From: Acidobacteriaceae bacterium
Lineage (GTDB): Bacteria; Acidobacteriota; Terriglobia; Terriglobales; Acidobacteriaceae
Direction of reading: 5' to 3'
Assembly (NCBI GenBank): GCA_003165095.1
Contig: PLSH01000383.1
Coordinates: forward strand, 1-6,058
DNA: 6,058 nucleotides
This document shows positions 1 to 6,055 of the stretch, in pieces; position 1 is the stretch's first letter, and every line of letters begins with the position of its first letter. Both the position numbers and the translations under genes were made by a program. The notes beneath the pieces are model-generated. The model worked only from the letters and a program-made list of their open reading frames with translations. It did not search any database and had not been told where the DNA came from.

Positions 1-1038
1 ACCTGAGTGAAGCAGATACCTAGCTGCTACGTTTCGGCCTTGCACTGCAATTGCGGTGTCAAGCGCCATGCGGATTGCACCGTACAGTTGAGCATCCGCG
101 CCGAGAGTGCTGCAACTGACCTGGCAGTGAGCGCTTTGTTCCCGCCGGCGAAGGATCGCCTGAACCGCAGGGCTGAGGGCAGGATGCAGCCCCACGCTTC
201 CGCCGAGGACAAAAAGGGGGCAGCTCAGCACGAGCGACAGATTGTAGAGTGCATACGCAAGGAGCTGCGCGGACTGCTGCAGAATTGCGCGGGCCAGAGG
301 ATCGCCGTGTTCCTCTGCGGCATGGTCAAAAATCTGAGTCGCAGTGAGGTCTTTGGGCAGGCGGGTCATTTCCGGGTTCCACGCGCGCAGCCACTGATTT
401 CGGATGCCTTCACCACCTGCCAGGCTTTCGAGAGCGCCTGGCTCACCCGGTCCGGCAGGCTCTTCCGGCACCCCTGGGACGAGCATGTAGCCAATCTCTC
501 CCGCTGTCCAACCCATGCCGCGCAATGGAGCGCCGTTCAAGATGATTCCAGCGCCGATGCCGGTGCCGACCGCAATAAACACGAAGTCTTTTGCACCTTG
601 CCCAATGCCCGCGCAGCTTTCGCCGAGTGCGGCAAGATTCACATCGTTATCAATCGCTGCCGGCACGCCAAGCGCGGACTCAAGCATTGCCTGCAAGGGA
701 ATGTCGCGCCAGCCCATTAGATAGGACGTAGCAATAACGACTCCGGTGTTTGCGTCGGTAATACCTGGAGCGGCGGCCGCGACCGCGAGCAGAGACTCGC
801 GCGATAAGCCCTTCTCCCGCAAAAGCTCATCGATACTTTTGTGAATCATGTCTACGACCAGTTGCGGATCGCGTATGCCCGCGGTGGACGCGAACTGCCT
901 GGCAACGATGGCGCCGGACGAGTCTGAAAGCGCTACGCGCAGGTTGGTTCCGCCAATGTCTACGCCGACAACATAGCCGGCGTCATGCTCCGCAAGCGGT
1001 GATTGTCTGAGTACGCCGGGGGAAACCTGTTGCGCCAT
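1..1038 (-). CDS. ROK-family sugar kinase, 3' end cut by window edge
   Basis: This is a cytoplasmic sugar kinase of the ROK family (glucokinase, N-acetylglucosamine or N-acetylmannosamine kinase type), which transfers phosphate from ATP to a hexose. Reading leftward from the ATG at 1038 gives 346 codons without a stop, so the gene runs off base 1. Visible motifs are the phosphate-binding loop VGVDIGGTNLR (residues 24-34), IDNDVNLAALGE (129-140) with the probable catalytic base Asp132, the second ATP loop GTGIGAGI (158-165), GEIGY (180-184) and the late LGG (278-280). The family zinc site is missing: Tyr184 replaces the usual His of GEIGH, and 185-206 contains no Cys where CxCGxxGC is expected, although GALES (202-206) aligns with the end of that motif. 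The start is backed by a good Shine-Dalgarno and no other start lies nearby, so the roughly 20-residue extension before the first loop looks real. ROK kinases are usually about 290-330 residues, so the stop probably lies just outside the window. It follows the transporter gene by 54 nt on the same strand, implying an operon. The exact sugar is unknown. Confidence 0.9.
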   Translation of the reverse strand, partial: MAQQVSPGVLRQSPLAEHDAGYVVGVDIGGTNLRVALSDSSGAIVARQFASTAGIRDPQLVVDMIHKSIDELLREKGLSRESLLAVAAAAPGITDANTGVVIATSYLMGWRDIPLQAMLESALGVPAAIDNDVNLAALGESCAGIGQGAKDFVFIAVGTGIGAGIILNGAPLRGMGWTAGEIGYMLVPGVPEEPAGPGEPGALESLAGGEGIRNQWLRAWNPEMTRLPKDLTATQIFDHAAEEHGDPLARAILQQSAQLLAYALYNLSLVLSCPLFVLGGSVGLHPALSPAVQAILRRREQSAHCQVSCSTLGADAQLYGAIRMALDTAIAVQGRNVAARYLLHSG

Positions 1039-1047
1039 CTTGAAAAT

Positions 1048-1055
1048 CCACCTCT
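1048..1055 (-). promoter_or_regulatory. Ribosome binding site of the ROK kinase
   Basis: On the minus strand this reads AGAGGTGG, a strong Shine-Dalgarno match, 9 nt upstream of the ATG at 1038. It fixes the start of a reading frame that has no stop inside the window. Confidence 0.7.
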
Positions 1056-1092
1056 GAATCTCAGGTTAATTGCACGCTTTGAATCGCGCTGG

Positions 1093-2466
1093 TTATACCG
1101 CTCGATTGGTTGCGGCGCTGATGCTTTCCAGTTCACGCCCCTTGGTTTCGGGGATAATGAACCGCGTGAATAGCAGCGTAAGGATGCAAAACCCACCATA
1201 GATACTAAAGGTGAGCGAGTTACCAGCAGCGTTTAGAAGCGAGAGAAACGTAAGCGAAACAATAAAATTTGAGATGCCGGCGCCCAGAGTCGCGGCGGCA
1301 ACACCGCGGCCCCGCAGCCGCAGAGGGAAGACTTCGGCGACCAGAATCCATGCGATTGGCCCCATGCTGGCTGCGAAACATGTGATGTAGACCATTAAAC
1401 AGACTGTAGCCAGAATGCCCAAAGACCCTGCCAATGCTGCCTGAAAGTGGAATGCCACTGCAAGGGCAAAGAGGGACGCGGTCATGCCGCCCACTCCCGC
1501 ATAAAGAAGCGGCTTGCGGCCTATGCGGTCAACCAGGGCCAAGGCAATCACGGTAGCGAGAACATTTGTAATCGCAACCAGCAGGGTGGCAAAGATTGCG
1601 TTGCTGTTGGAGGTGATGCCAGCCATTTTAAAGATCTGCGGGCCGTAATAAATGACGGTGTTGATTCCTGTGACCGGACAAAGGATGGTAAAGCCGACGG
1701 CGATAATCAGCGACCGGCGCACGGCTGGACTCCAGAGGGCGCTCCAGCGGGTTTCAACCTGCGCTGCCAGCCCGCCGCGGATGTCATCGAGCAAGAGCTG
1801 CGCGCCTGCCTCGTTGGTATACGAGTCGAGCACACGCTTTGCCTCCGCAGTGCGATTCTTTGAGACCAACCACCGGGGACTCTCGGGAAGCGTGAGGATC
1901 ATGAGCAGGAAGACGACTGCCGGAATTGCCCCGATTCCGAACATCATTCTCCATGCCTGCCGCCCGGCGAGCCAGTAGCCTACGAGGTCAGAGATGGCGA
2001 TGCCTACCGTGAGGGCAAGTTGGTAGAGCCCAATCAGCCTGCCGCGCGATTGCGGCGGCGAAAGCTCAGAGACATAGACGGGCGCGGTGACGGAGGTGAA
2101 TCCGATTGCAACGCCCAGCAGCAAGCGGGCAACAATCAGGGTGCCGACGTTCGGCGAAAGCGGGGCAAGAATTGAACCGACGATGAAGATTACGCTGCCC
2201 CATAGAAGAGTGTTACGTCTTCCGATCCGGTCGGCGACGGCTCCGCCGTAGATGGCTCCGAGCATGGCTCCCACGAGCACTACGCTGACGACTATCTCCT
2301 GCATCTGTGTCGAGAGGCTAAACGAGCTGCGCACAAAAATAAGCGCCGCAGCTATGATTCCCATGTCGTAGCCGTATAGAATGCCCCCCAGGCCGGCAAT
2401 GAGGGATACTCGCCAGATAAAGCCGCTTCTTACCTGCGGATTGACGGAGTTCTTTTGTTGTTGCAA
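1093..2466 (-). CDS. MFS sugar-porter transporter, TTG start
   Basis: This is an inner-membrane sugar transporter of the sugar-porter branch of the major facilitator superfamily (XylE/GLUT type, usually proton symport), 457 residues, normal for the family. The sequence has about 12 hydrophobic segments and the family motifs in order: GGILYGYDMGII (27-38, TM1), DRIGRR (79-84, loop 2-3), RG with YQ (141-149), PESPRWL (194-200), TGIN then YYGPQIF (266-279, TM7), DRIGRK (313-318), GPIAW (369-373, TM10 with the conserved Trp) and PETKGREL (439-446). The conserved glutamine pair before TGIN, which contacts sugar in XylE and GLUTs, is Cys263-Pro264 here, while Gln149 and Asn269 remain. The start is TTG: upstream in frame there is no ATG or GTG before a TAG at 2496, and a GAGAGAGG Shine-Dalgarno sits 7 nt before it. 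It is divergent from the SIS gene and is followed 54 nt later by the ROK kinase, which probably phosphorylates the imported sugar. The substrate cannot be read from sequence. Confidence 0.93.
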   Translation of the reverse strand: MQQQKNSVNPQVRSGFIWRVSLIAGLGGILYGYDMGIIAAALIFVRSSFSLSTQMQEIVVSVVLVGAMLGAIYGGAVADRIGRRNTLLWGSVIFIVGSILAPLSPNVGTLIVARLLLGVAIGFTSVTAPVYVSELSPPQSRGRLIGLYQLALTVGIAISDLVGYWLAGRQAWRMMFGIGAIPAVVFLLMILTLPESPRWLVSKNRTAEAKRVLDSYTNEAGAQLLLDDIRGGLAAQVETRWSALWSPAVRRSLIIAVGFTILCPVTGINTVIYYGPQIFKMAGITSNSNAIFATLLVAITNVLATVIALALVDRIGRKPLLYAGVGGMTASLFALAVAFHFQAALAGSLGILATVCLMVYITCFAASMGPIAWILVAEVFPLRLRGRGVAAATLGAGISNFIVSLTFLSLLNAAGNSLTFSIYGGFCILTLLFTRFIIPETKGRELESISAATNRAV

Positions 2467-2473
2467 ACCATTA

Positions 2474-2481
2474 CCTCTCTC
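2474..2481 (-). promoter_or_regulatory. Ribosome binding site deciding the TTG start of the transporter
   Basis: The minus strand reads GAGAGAGG here. It lies 7 nt before the TTG at 2466, an ideal spacing, but only 2 nt before an ATG at 2471 that is in a different frame and encodes 13 codons before a TAA. The spacing favours TTG as the true start. Confidence 0.65.
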
Positions 2482-2489
2482 GGATGATA

Positions 2490-2504
2490 GTCTCTAAAAG
2501 GGAC
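2490..2504. promoter_or_regulatory. Candidate operator: 15-bp imperfect inverted repeat
   Basis: The sequence gtctctaaaagggac is a near-palindrome: two 6-base arms (gtctct and agggac) around aaa, with 5 of 6 positions complementary. It lies between the candidate -35 and -10 of the leftward promoter, where a bound repressor would block RNA polymerase. It could be chance, since only one copy was noticed. The link to the neighbouring ROK repressor is inference. Confidence 0.35.
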
Positions 2505-2541
2505 ATACTTAACAACAGTAACAAACTCGGTACCACAAGTC

Positions 2542-2545
2542 GAGG
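2542..2545 (+). promoter_or_regulatory. Ribosome binding site of the SIS-domain gene
   Basis: GAGG with 6 nt to the ATG at 2552; it supports that start. Confidence 0.55.
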
Positions 2546-2551
2546 ACTCAG

Positions 2552-3652
2552 ATGAGCGAAACGACGTCAAGCCCGCGCTGGATATCGGGCATTGCACCGC
2601 CCAAGGAACTCTTGACGGCAAGCGGAACCCAGATGCTGGAACTTGAGTGCCGCCAGCAGCCTGAGCGCCTGCACGAAATCATCAGCGCTTACAGCAAAGA
2701 CGAGGAAATTCGAGCAGAGTTGAAGTCCCTGCGCAACCTGGCGCGAACAAAAGGGCCGGTGATGTTCATCGGCATGGGCGGCTCTCTTTGTTCAGCGATC
2801 AGCGGGTCCATCATGCTCCAGAGCCACGGCCGTTCTTCGTTTTCGGTCGACGCGGGAGAATGGCTGCACTACGGCTCCTCCGATTGGCAGGATGCGGCTG
2901 CCTCCATCCTGCTGACAACGTCAGGCGAGAGTGCGGAGTTGGTTGAGCTGCTCAAGCGCATGGGGGGAGAACGGCAGGGTCTGATCTGCAATAACGCGGC
3001 AAGCACCTGCTGGAAGCTGGCTCAACACAAATTGCCCATTCTGGCGGGACCGGAATACGGCAATGCGACCAAGAGCTACACAAATTCCACTGCAGCGTCG
3101 ATTATTCTTGCTTCGGAGATGTTGGGTTATGAATGGGAAAGCGATGCCATGCGCGCGTTGGAGGTTTTTGCCGGCAGCCTGGATCGCATTTTTGGAATGC
3201 GGGAACAGATGGAAGAGTTCTGGCGCGGCGCTGCGAATACTGAAGTGATTGGGCGCGGCTCAGCCTATGGAGCCGCAATCATGGGTGCTTTAACAATTCG
3301 TGAAATGAGCGGTCACCGGGCTGCGCCGCATACAAGCGCGGGGTTCAAGCATGGACCAAATTTGGATGTGGATGGTTCGCACCTTGCGGTGATCTTCGCG
3401 CTGGGCCGCGTTGCCGGGCTGGGCGTGAAGCTAGCGCAGGAGTGCAATCGGCGAGGAGGCAAGGTGATGCTTGTATCGAGCGAGAATCACGAGGGCAGCG
3501 ACCGGTTGCTTCCAGTTAAAATGGATGCGGTGCCCGAACCGTGGGAGAGCATTACCTCCATTCTCGCAGCCCAGGCACTCACTCTTGGAATTATTGAGAA
3601 GATCGGCTGCAGGCTACCTCCGCGCTTTCAGTATGGGGTGATGGAGCAGTAG
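2552..3652 (+). CDS. Stand-alone SIS-domain phosphosugar isomerase/deaminase (GlmS isomerase-like)
   Basis: This 366-residue cytoplasmic protein has two SIS domains resembling the isomerase half of glucosamine-6-phosphate synthase (GlmS) but no N-terminal glutaminase domain. That is the build of AgaS, NagB-II and FrlB-type enzymes, which isomerise, deaminate or deglycate sugar 6-phosphates. Visible landmarks are GMGGS (74-78) and TTSGESAE (122-129), the phosphate-binding turns equivalent to GlmS SQSGET; NATKSYTNS (171-179), equivalent to the GlmS STK segment; GRGSAYG (234-240); and GALTIRE to FKHGP (245-269). By alignment, Glu251 and His267 match the GlmS catalytic Glu488 and His504. GlmS Glu481 and Lys485 are replaced by Met244 and Thr248, and the C-terminal catalytic Lys603 has no counterpart in the ending PPRFQYGVMEQ. 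The protein therefore probably binds a hexose 6-phosphate and performs a proton shift, but not the GlmS reaction itself. It is followed 39 nt later by the ROK regulator and is divergent from the transporter and kinase, pointing to a role just after sugar phosphorylation. Confidence 0.88.
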   Translation: MSETTSSPRWISGIAPPKELLTASGTQMLELECRQQPERLHEIISAYSKDEEIRAELKSLRNLARTKGPVMFIGMGGSLCSAISGSIMLQSHGRSSFSVDAGEWLHYGSSDWQDAAASILLTTSGESAELVELLKRMGGERQGLICNNAASTCWKLAQHKLPILAGPEYGNATKSYTNSTAASIILASEMLGYEWESDAMRALEVFAGSLDRIFGMREQMEEFWRGAANTEVIGRGSAYGAAIMGALTIREMSGHRAAPHTSAGFKHGPNLDVDGSHLAVIFALGRVAGLGVKLAQECNRRGGKVMLVSSENHEGSDRLLPVKMDAVPEPWESITSILAAQALTLGIIEKIGCRLPPRFQYGVMEQ

Positions 3653-3691
3653 CTCATTGCGAGCACATTTTGAAATGGCGGCGAGCTGACT

Positions 3692-4888
3692 GTGAAGAAA
3701 AAATCGTTTCCAATCGGCAGACCTTCTGTCCTGAGGCATACCAACGCGTCGAGTATCCTGGCTCTTCTGCGCGAAGCCGGTACATGCTCGCGCGCAGACC
3801 TGGTTCGCGCATCGGGACTGAGCGCTCCGACTGTCACAAATGTGGTAAGAGACCTGCTTGCGGCCGATCTTGTCGAGCCTCTTGGCGAAGGGGAGTCGAG
3901 CGGCGGCCGACCGCCGGATTTGATCCGGTTCAAGGCAAAACGCGGATGCGTTCTCGCCGTGCAGATTACGGACGGCGACATTCGGTTGTTGCTTGCCGAT
4001 CTTGATGGAAATGAGCTGGAAAAGCTGGCGCTGCCGCTCTTGGAAATGAAGACAACACCTGAAGCCGTTTGCGGATATATCGGCGAAGGATTGCGGACAT
4101 TGCTGCGCAGGCGGAGAATGACTCGCGACCAGCTTCTGGTGCTTGTGGTGGGTGTACCGGCCATCACGAATGTCGAAGAGGGAATTGTGCTGGCCATCAG
4201 CACCCTGGAGGGCTGGCGCTCAGTCAAGCTGCGCGACCTGCTGCACAAGATAGTGGGTTGCATGGTCATTGTCGAGAATGACATCAACCTGGCGGCGCTG
4301 GGTGAGCGATACCGCGGAGCCTCTCGCAACGAGTCTGACTTTGCGTACATCAGCATTGGCAAGAATGTAGGCGCGGGCATTGTTCTCAACGGCAAAATCC
4401 ATCACGGGGCGCAATGGTCCGCCGGTGAGATCGCATATCTGCGGTTACCGAATACGTCTCGCAAGCAGCTTACGGTTTTTGAGTTCGGCGAGCTGGAGTC
4501 TGTGCTGACGAGCTCGGGAATCATTGCAAGCTGGCGCGAGCAGACGGGCGAAGGCCGTTTGGCAATCGGCAGTGCTCTGCAAGTTCTGGATCTAGCCGAA
4601 GGCGGCGATGCGCTGGCAAAAGGAATTGTGCAGTACCGGTCCGGCATTGTTGCCGATATAGTTTTGAACCTGTGCCTGATTCTTAACCCGGCTTTAATTC
4701 TTCTAGGCGGAACAATTGGTGAACACCCGGCCTTATTGCGCGGTGTGCAACAGCAACTGGAAGGAAGCGAGTTCGGCGTTACCCGCGTGCTTGCAGGTGC
4801 GCTGGGAGAGGCTGCGGTGCTGTGGGGCGCAGTCATGCTTGCTCTTGATTTTGTCCCTGAAGTGCTTTTGCCGCCTGCTCCGCAGTGA
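3692..4888 (+). CDS. ROK-family transcriptional repressor (NagC/XylR type)
   Basis: This 398-residue protein has an N-terminal winged helix-turn-helix followed by a ROK sugar-binding domain, the layout of NagC, Mlc and XylR repressors. The DNA-binding part spans about residues 15-80, with a likely helix-turn-helix SRADLVRASGLSAPTVTNVV (33-52) and the wing GGRPPDLIRF (71-80). In the ROK part, the first ATP loop is degenerate (VQITDGDI, 90-97, in place of VDIGGT) and the second reads GKNVGAGI (223-230) instead of GTGIGAGI, so kinase activity is unlikely. ENDINLAALGE (195-205), GEIAY (245-249) and GELES (266-270) are kept, so sugar binding is likely. As in the neighbouring kinase, the zinc-binding His and Cys residues are absent. 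The start is GTG with only a weak GCGAG Shine-Dalgarno (3681-3685); an in-frame TGA at 3671 excludes earlier starts. It lies 39 nt behind the SIS gene and is probably cotranscribed with it, giving a locally encoded regulator. The effector is presumably the sugar or its phosphate handled by this locus. Confidence 0.92.
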   Translation: MKKKSFPIGRPSVLRHTNASSILALLREAGTCSRADLVRASGLSAPTVTNVVRDLLAADLVEPLGEGESSGGRPPDLIRFKAKRGCVLAVQITDGDIRLLLADLDGNELEKLALPLLEMKTTPEAVCGYIGEGLRTLLRRRRMTRDQLLVLVVGVPAITNVEEGIVLAISTLEGWRSVKLRDLLHKIVGCMVIVENDINLAALGERYRGASRNESDFAYISIGKNVGAGIVLNGKIHHGAQWSAGEIAYLRLPNTSRKQLTVFEFGELESVLTSSGIIASWREQTGEGRLAIGSALQVLDLAEGGDALAKGIVQYRSGIVADIVLNLCLILNPALILLGGTIGEHPALLRGVQQQLEGSEFGVTRVLAGALGEAAVLWGAVMLALDFVPEVLLPPAPQ

Positions 4889-4906
4889 ACGCGCAGGCCG
4901 GAGCGA

Positions 4907-6028
4907 TCAGTGCGCCGCAGCCTGAGAGACATTGACGACAGTTACGGCCGGCTGCCCAAAGTTTGCTGCGTAAACCCGCTCTGCTGCCGGGTCGATCGCA
5001 AGCGCATAGGGATTTTTTCCAGCACTGTATGTGCCGATGACGCTGTTGGTTTCGCCGTTGATGGCAGTGATGCTATCGCCGTGGACGTTTGCCACATATA
5101 TGCGGCTATGAAGCGCGTCGACTGCAACGGCCTGAGGATGGCCGCCCACGACCAGCGTGGCAACCACCTTGTTTGTTGCCAGGTCGATCGCGCTGACGGT
5201 GGCGGAGCCGTAGTTCACTGCGTAAAGCATCTGGGTGCGGGGATTAATCGCAACGGCGCATGGAATGGAGCCGACCGGCACGGTGTGAACGGCACGCGTC
5301 TGCACATTCAGCTCAACGATGTTGTCTGTTTCTGTATGGCCGAGGTAGAGCATATCGGTTGATTGATCGAAAGCCATTCCCCAAAGATGCGCGCCCACGC
5401 CGACCTTAGTCATCGCCCCGGTGGCAGCATTCACGATTCGAATGAAAGGGTCTCCATATGCTGTGAGGAAGACGGTGTTGTTGTGGGGATCGACGACGAT
5501 TCCATCCGCGCTGCCGGTTTTGAAGCGGGTGACGGAGTTTGTGGCCCCGTCGATGACGATCAAAAAGTCGCTATAGGTGTTGGCCACATAAATTGTGTTG
5601 GTGGCTTCATTCGCGGCAATGACGTACGGGTATGATCCGGCGCGTATCTTAATGGTTGCGATTACCGCGTCCTGCTTGCCGTCAATCACGCTGACGGAAT
5701 CGCTGTCGCCGTTAACGACATAGATCCGGTTTGTTCGGGGATTGACAGCAAGCGCAATGGAGCCCTTGCCAACCTTGACCCTGTGAGCCGATCCGGTTTG
5801 CTCATTTGTAACGACCACCTGGTCCGCTTTTTCGTCGACCGCATAGACCTTATGGGTTTGCGGATTGATGGCGATGGCGCCAGTGGTAATCAGTCTTCCA
5901 TAGGAAGCATCCGTTTCTGCCTGCGCAGCGCCAACGGCGCCAAGGAAAAGCGCAGTGGCAGCGAGTGTGCAGATAAGAGAGGCAGACCATCGATTCCTGG
6001 GCCGAGGTGTGGAGCTGAGCATCTTCAT
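4907..6028 (-). CDS. Secreted YVTN-repeat beta-propeller protein (YncE-like)
   Basis: This 373-residue protein has a Sec signal peptide: basic residues at 9-13, a hydrophobic core at about 16-34, and a signal peptidase I site AQA|ET after residue 37. No lipobox is seen (the Cys at 20 is preceded by Leu-Ile). The mature part is a chain of about 40-residue YVTN repeats, each with a pattern like AINP..xxxYVxN..xxxVxxID..TNxV..xxVG. Eight repeat starts are visible, near residues 51, 92, 136, 177, 218, 258, 300 and 342. The last lacks its final strand, which the N-terminal GRLITTG (44-50) could supply to close the ring. YVTN propellers are non-enzymatic scaffolds or binding domains of the cell surface or periplasm; the ligand of this one is not evident. 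It is convergent with the ROK regulator, only 18 nt away, and lacks an obvious link to sugar catabolism. The ATG at 6028 has a GGAG about 12 nt upstream, rather far, and an ATG two codons later (6022) is a possible alternative start. Confidence 0.9.
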   Translation of the reverse strand: MKMLSSTPRPRNRWSASLICTLAATALFLGAVGAAQAETDASYGRLITTGAIAINPQTHKVYAVDEKADQVVVTNEQTGSAHRVKVGKGSIALAVNPRTNRIYVVNGDSDSVSVIDGKQDAVIATIKIRAGSYPYVIAANEATNTIYVANTYSDFLIVIDGATNSVTRFKTGSADGIVVDPHNNTVFLTAYGDPFIRIVNAATGAMTKVGVGAHLWGMAFDQSTDMLYLGHTETDNIVELNVQTRAVHTVPVGSIPCAVAINPRTQMLYAVNYGSATVSAIDLATNKVVATLVVGGHPQAVAVDALHSRIYVANVHGDSITAINGETNSVIGTYSAGKNPYALAIDPAAERVYAANFGQPAVTVVNVSQAAAH

Positions 6029-6049
6029 GTTGTGACGGATCTCCGCGTT

Positions 6050-6055
6050 ACTATA
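6050..6055 (-). promoter_or_regulatory. Possible -10 element of the YVTN gene
   Basis: The minus strand reads TATAGT, five of six matches to TATAAT, about 21 nt before the ATG at 6028. The matching -35 would lie beyond the right edge of the window, so the promoter cannot be confirmed. Confidence 0.25.

Larger units (their letters stand above)
2467..2551. promoter_or_regulatory. Divergent control region between transporter and isomerase genes
   Basis: These 85 bp separate two divergently transcribed units (transporter-kinase leftward, isomerase-regulator rightward), so both promoters should lie in or close to them. The stretch is visibly more AT-rich than the flanking genes. For the minus strand, a possible -35 TTGTTA (2510-2515) is followed after 17 nt by a weak -10 GACTAT (2487-2492). 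For the plus strand, only a -35-like TTAACA (2509-2514) stands out, with a poor -10 after it. An imperfect inverted repeat sits in the spacer of the leftward promoter candidate. The region is likely the target of the ROK regulator encoded at 3692-4888; this is inferred from context. Confidence 0.55.

Noticed and set aside
7..720. Plus-strand frame of 237 codons beginning at GTG
   Set aside because: It lies wholly antisense to the ROK kinase, whose motifs are unmistakable, and its own translation shows no recognisable domain.
1447..1978. Two overlapping plus-strand frames within the transporter gene
   Set aside because: Antisense to a well-conserved MFS protein; no domain and no ribosome binding site noticed.
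3675..3689. Tiny ATG frame (four codons then TGA) just before the regulator's GTG
   Set aside because: Too short and without a ribosome binding site; most likely chance.
3628..4395. Minus-strand frame of 255 codons
   Set aside because: Antisense to the ROK regulator; low-complexity Ser/Arg/Pro-rich translation typical of a shadow frame in GC-rich DNA.
4877..4904. Inverted repeat gctccg / cggagc between the convergent regulator and YVTN genes
   Set aside because: Short 6-bp arms, a 16-nt loop and no T-run on either strand; not a convincing intrinsic terminator.
4402..4932. Minus-strand frame of 176 codons
   Set aside because: Antisense to the C-terminal half of the ROK regulator; Ser/Pro/Arg-rich with no motif.
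4910..5362. Plus-strand frame of 150 codons, with another at 5363-5635
   Set aside because: Antisense shadows of the regular YVTN repeats, which carry clear protein-level periodicity on the minus strand.
4907..6028. DNA-level tandem repeat or CRISPR-like array in the YVTN gene
   Set aside because: The periodicity is at protein level with diverged codons; there are no identical repeats or spacers.
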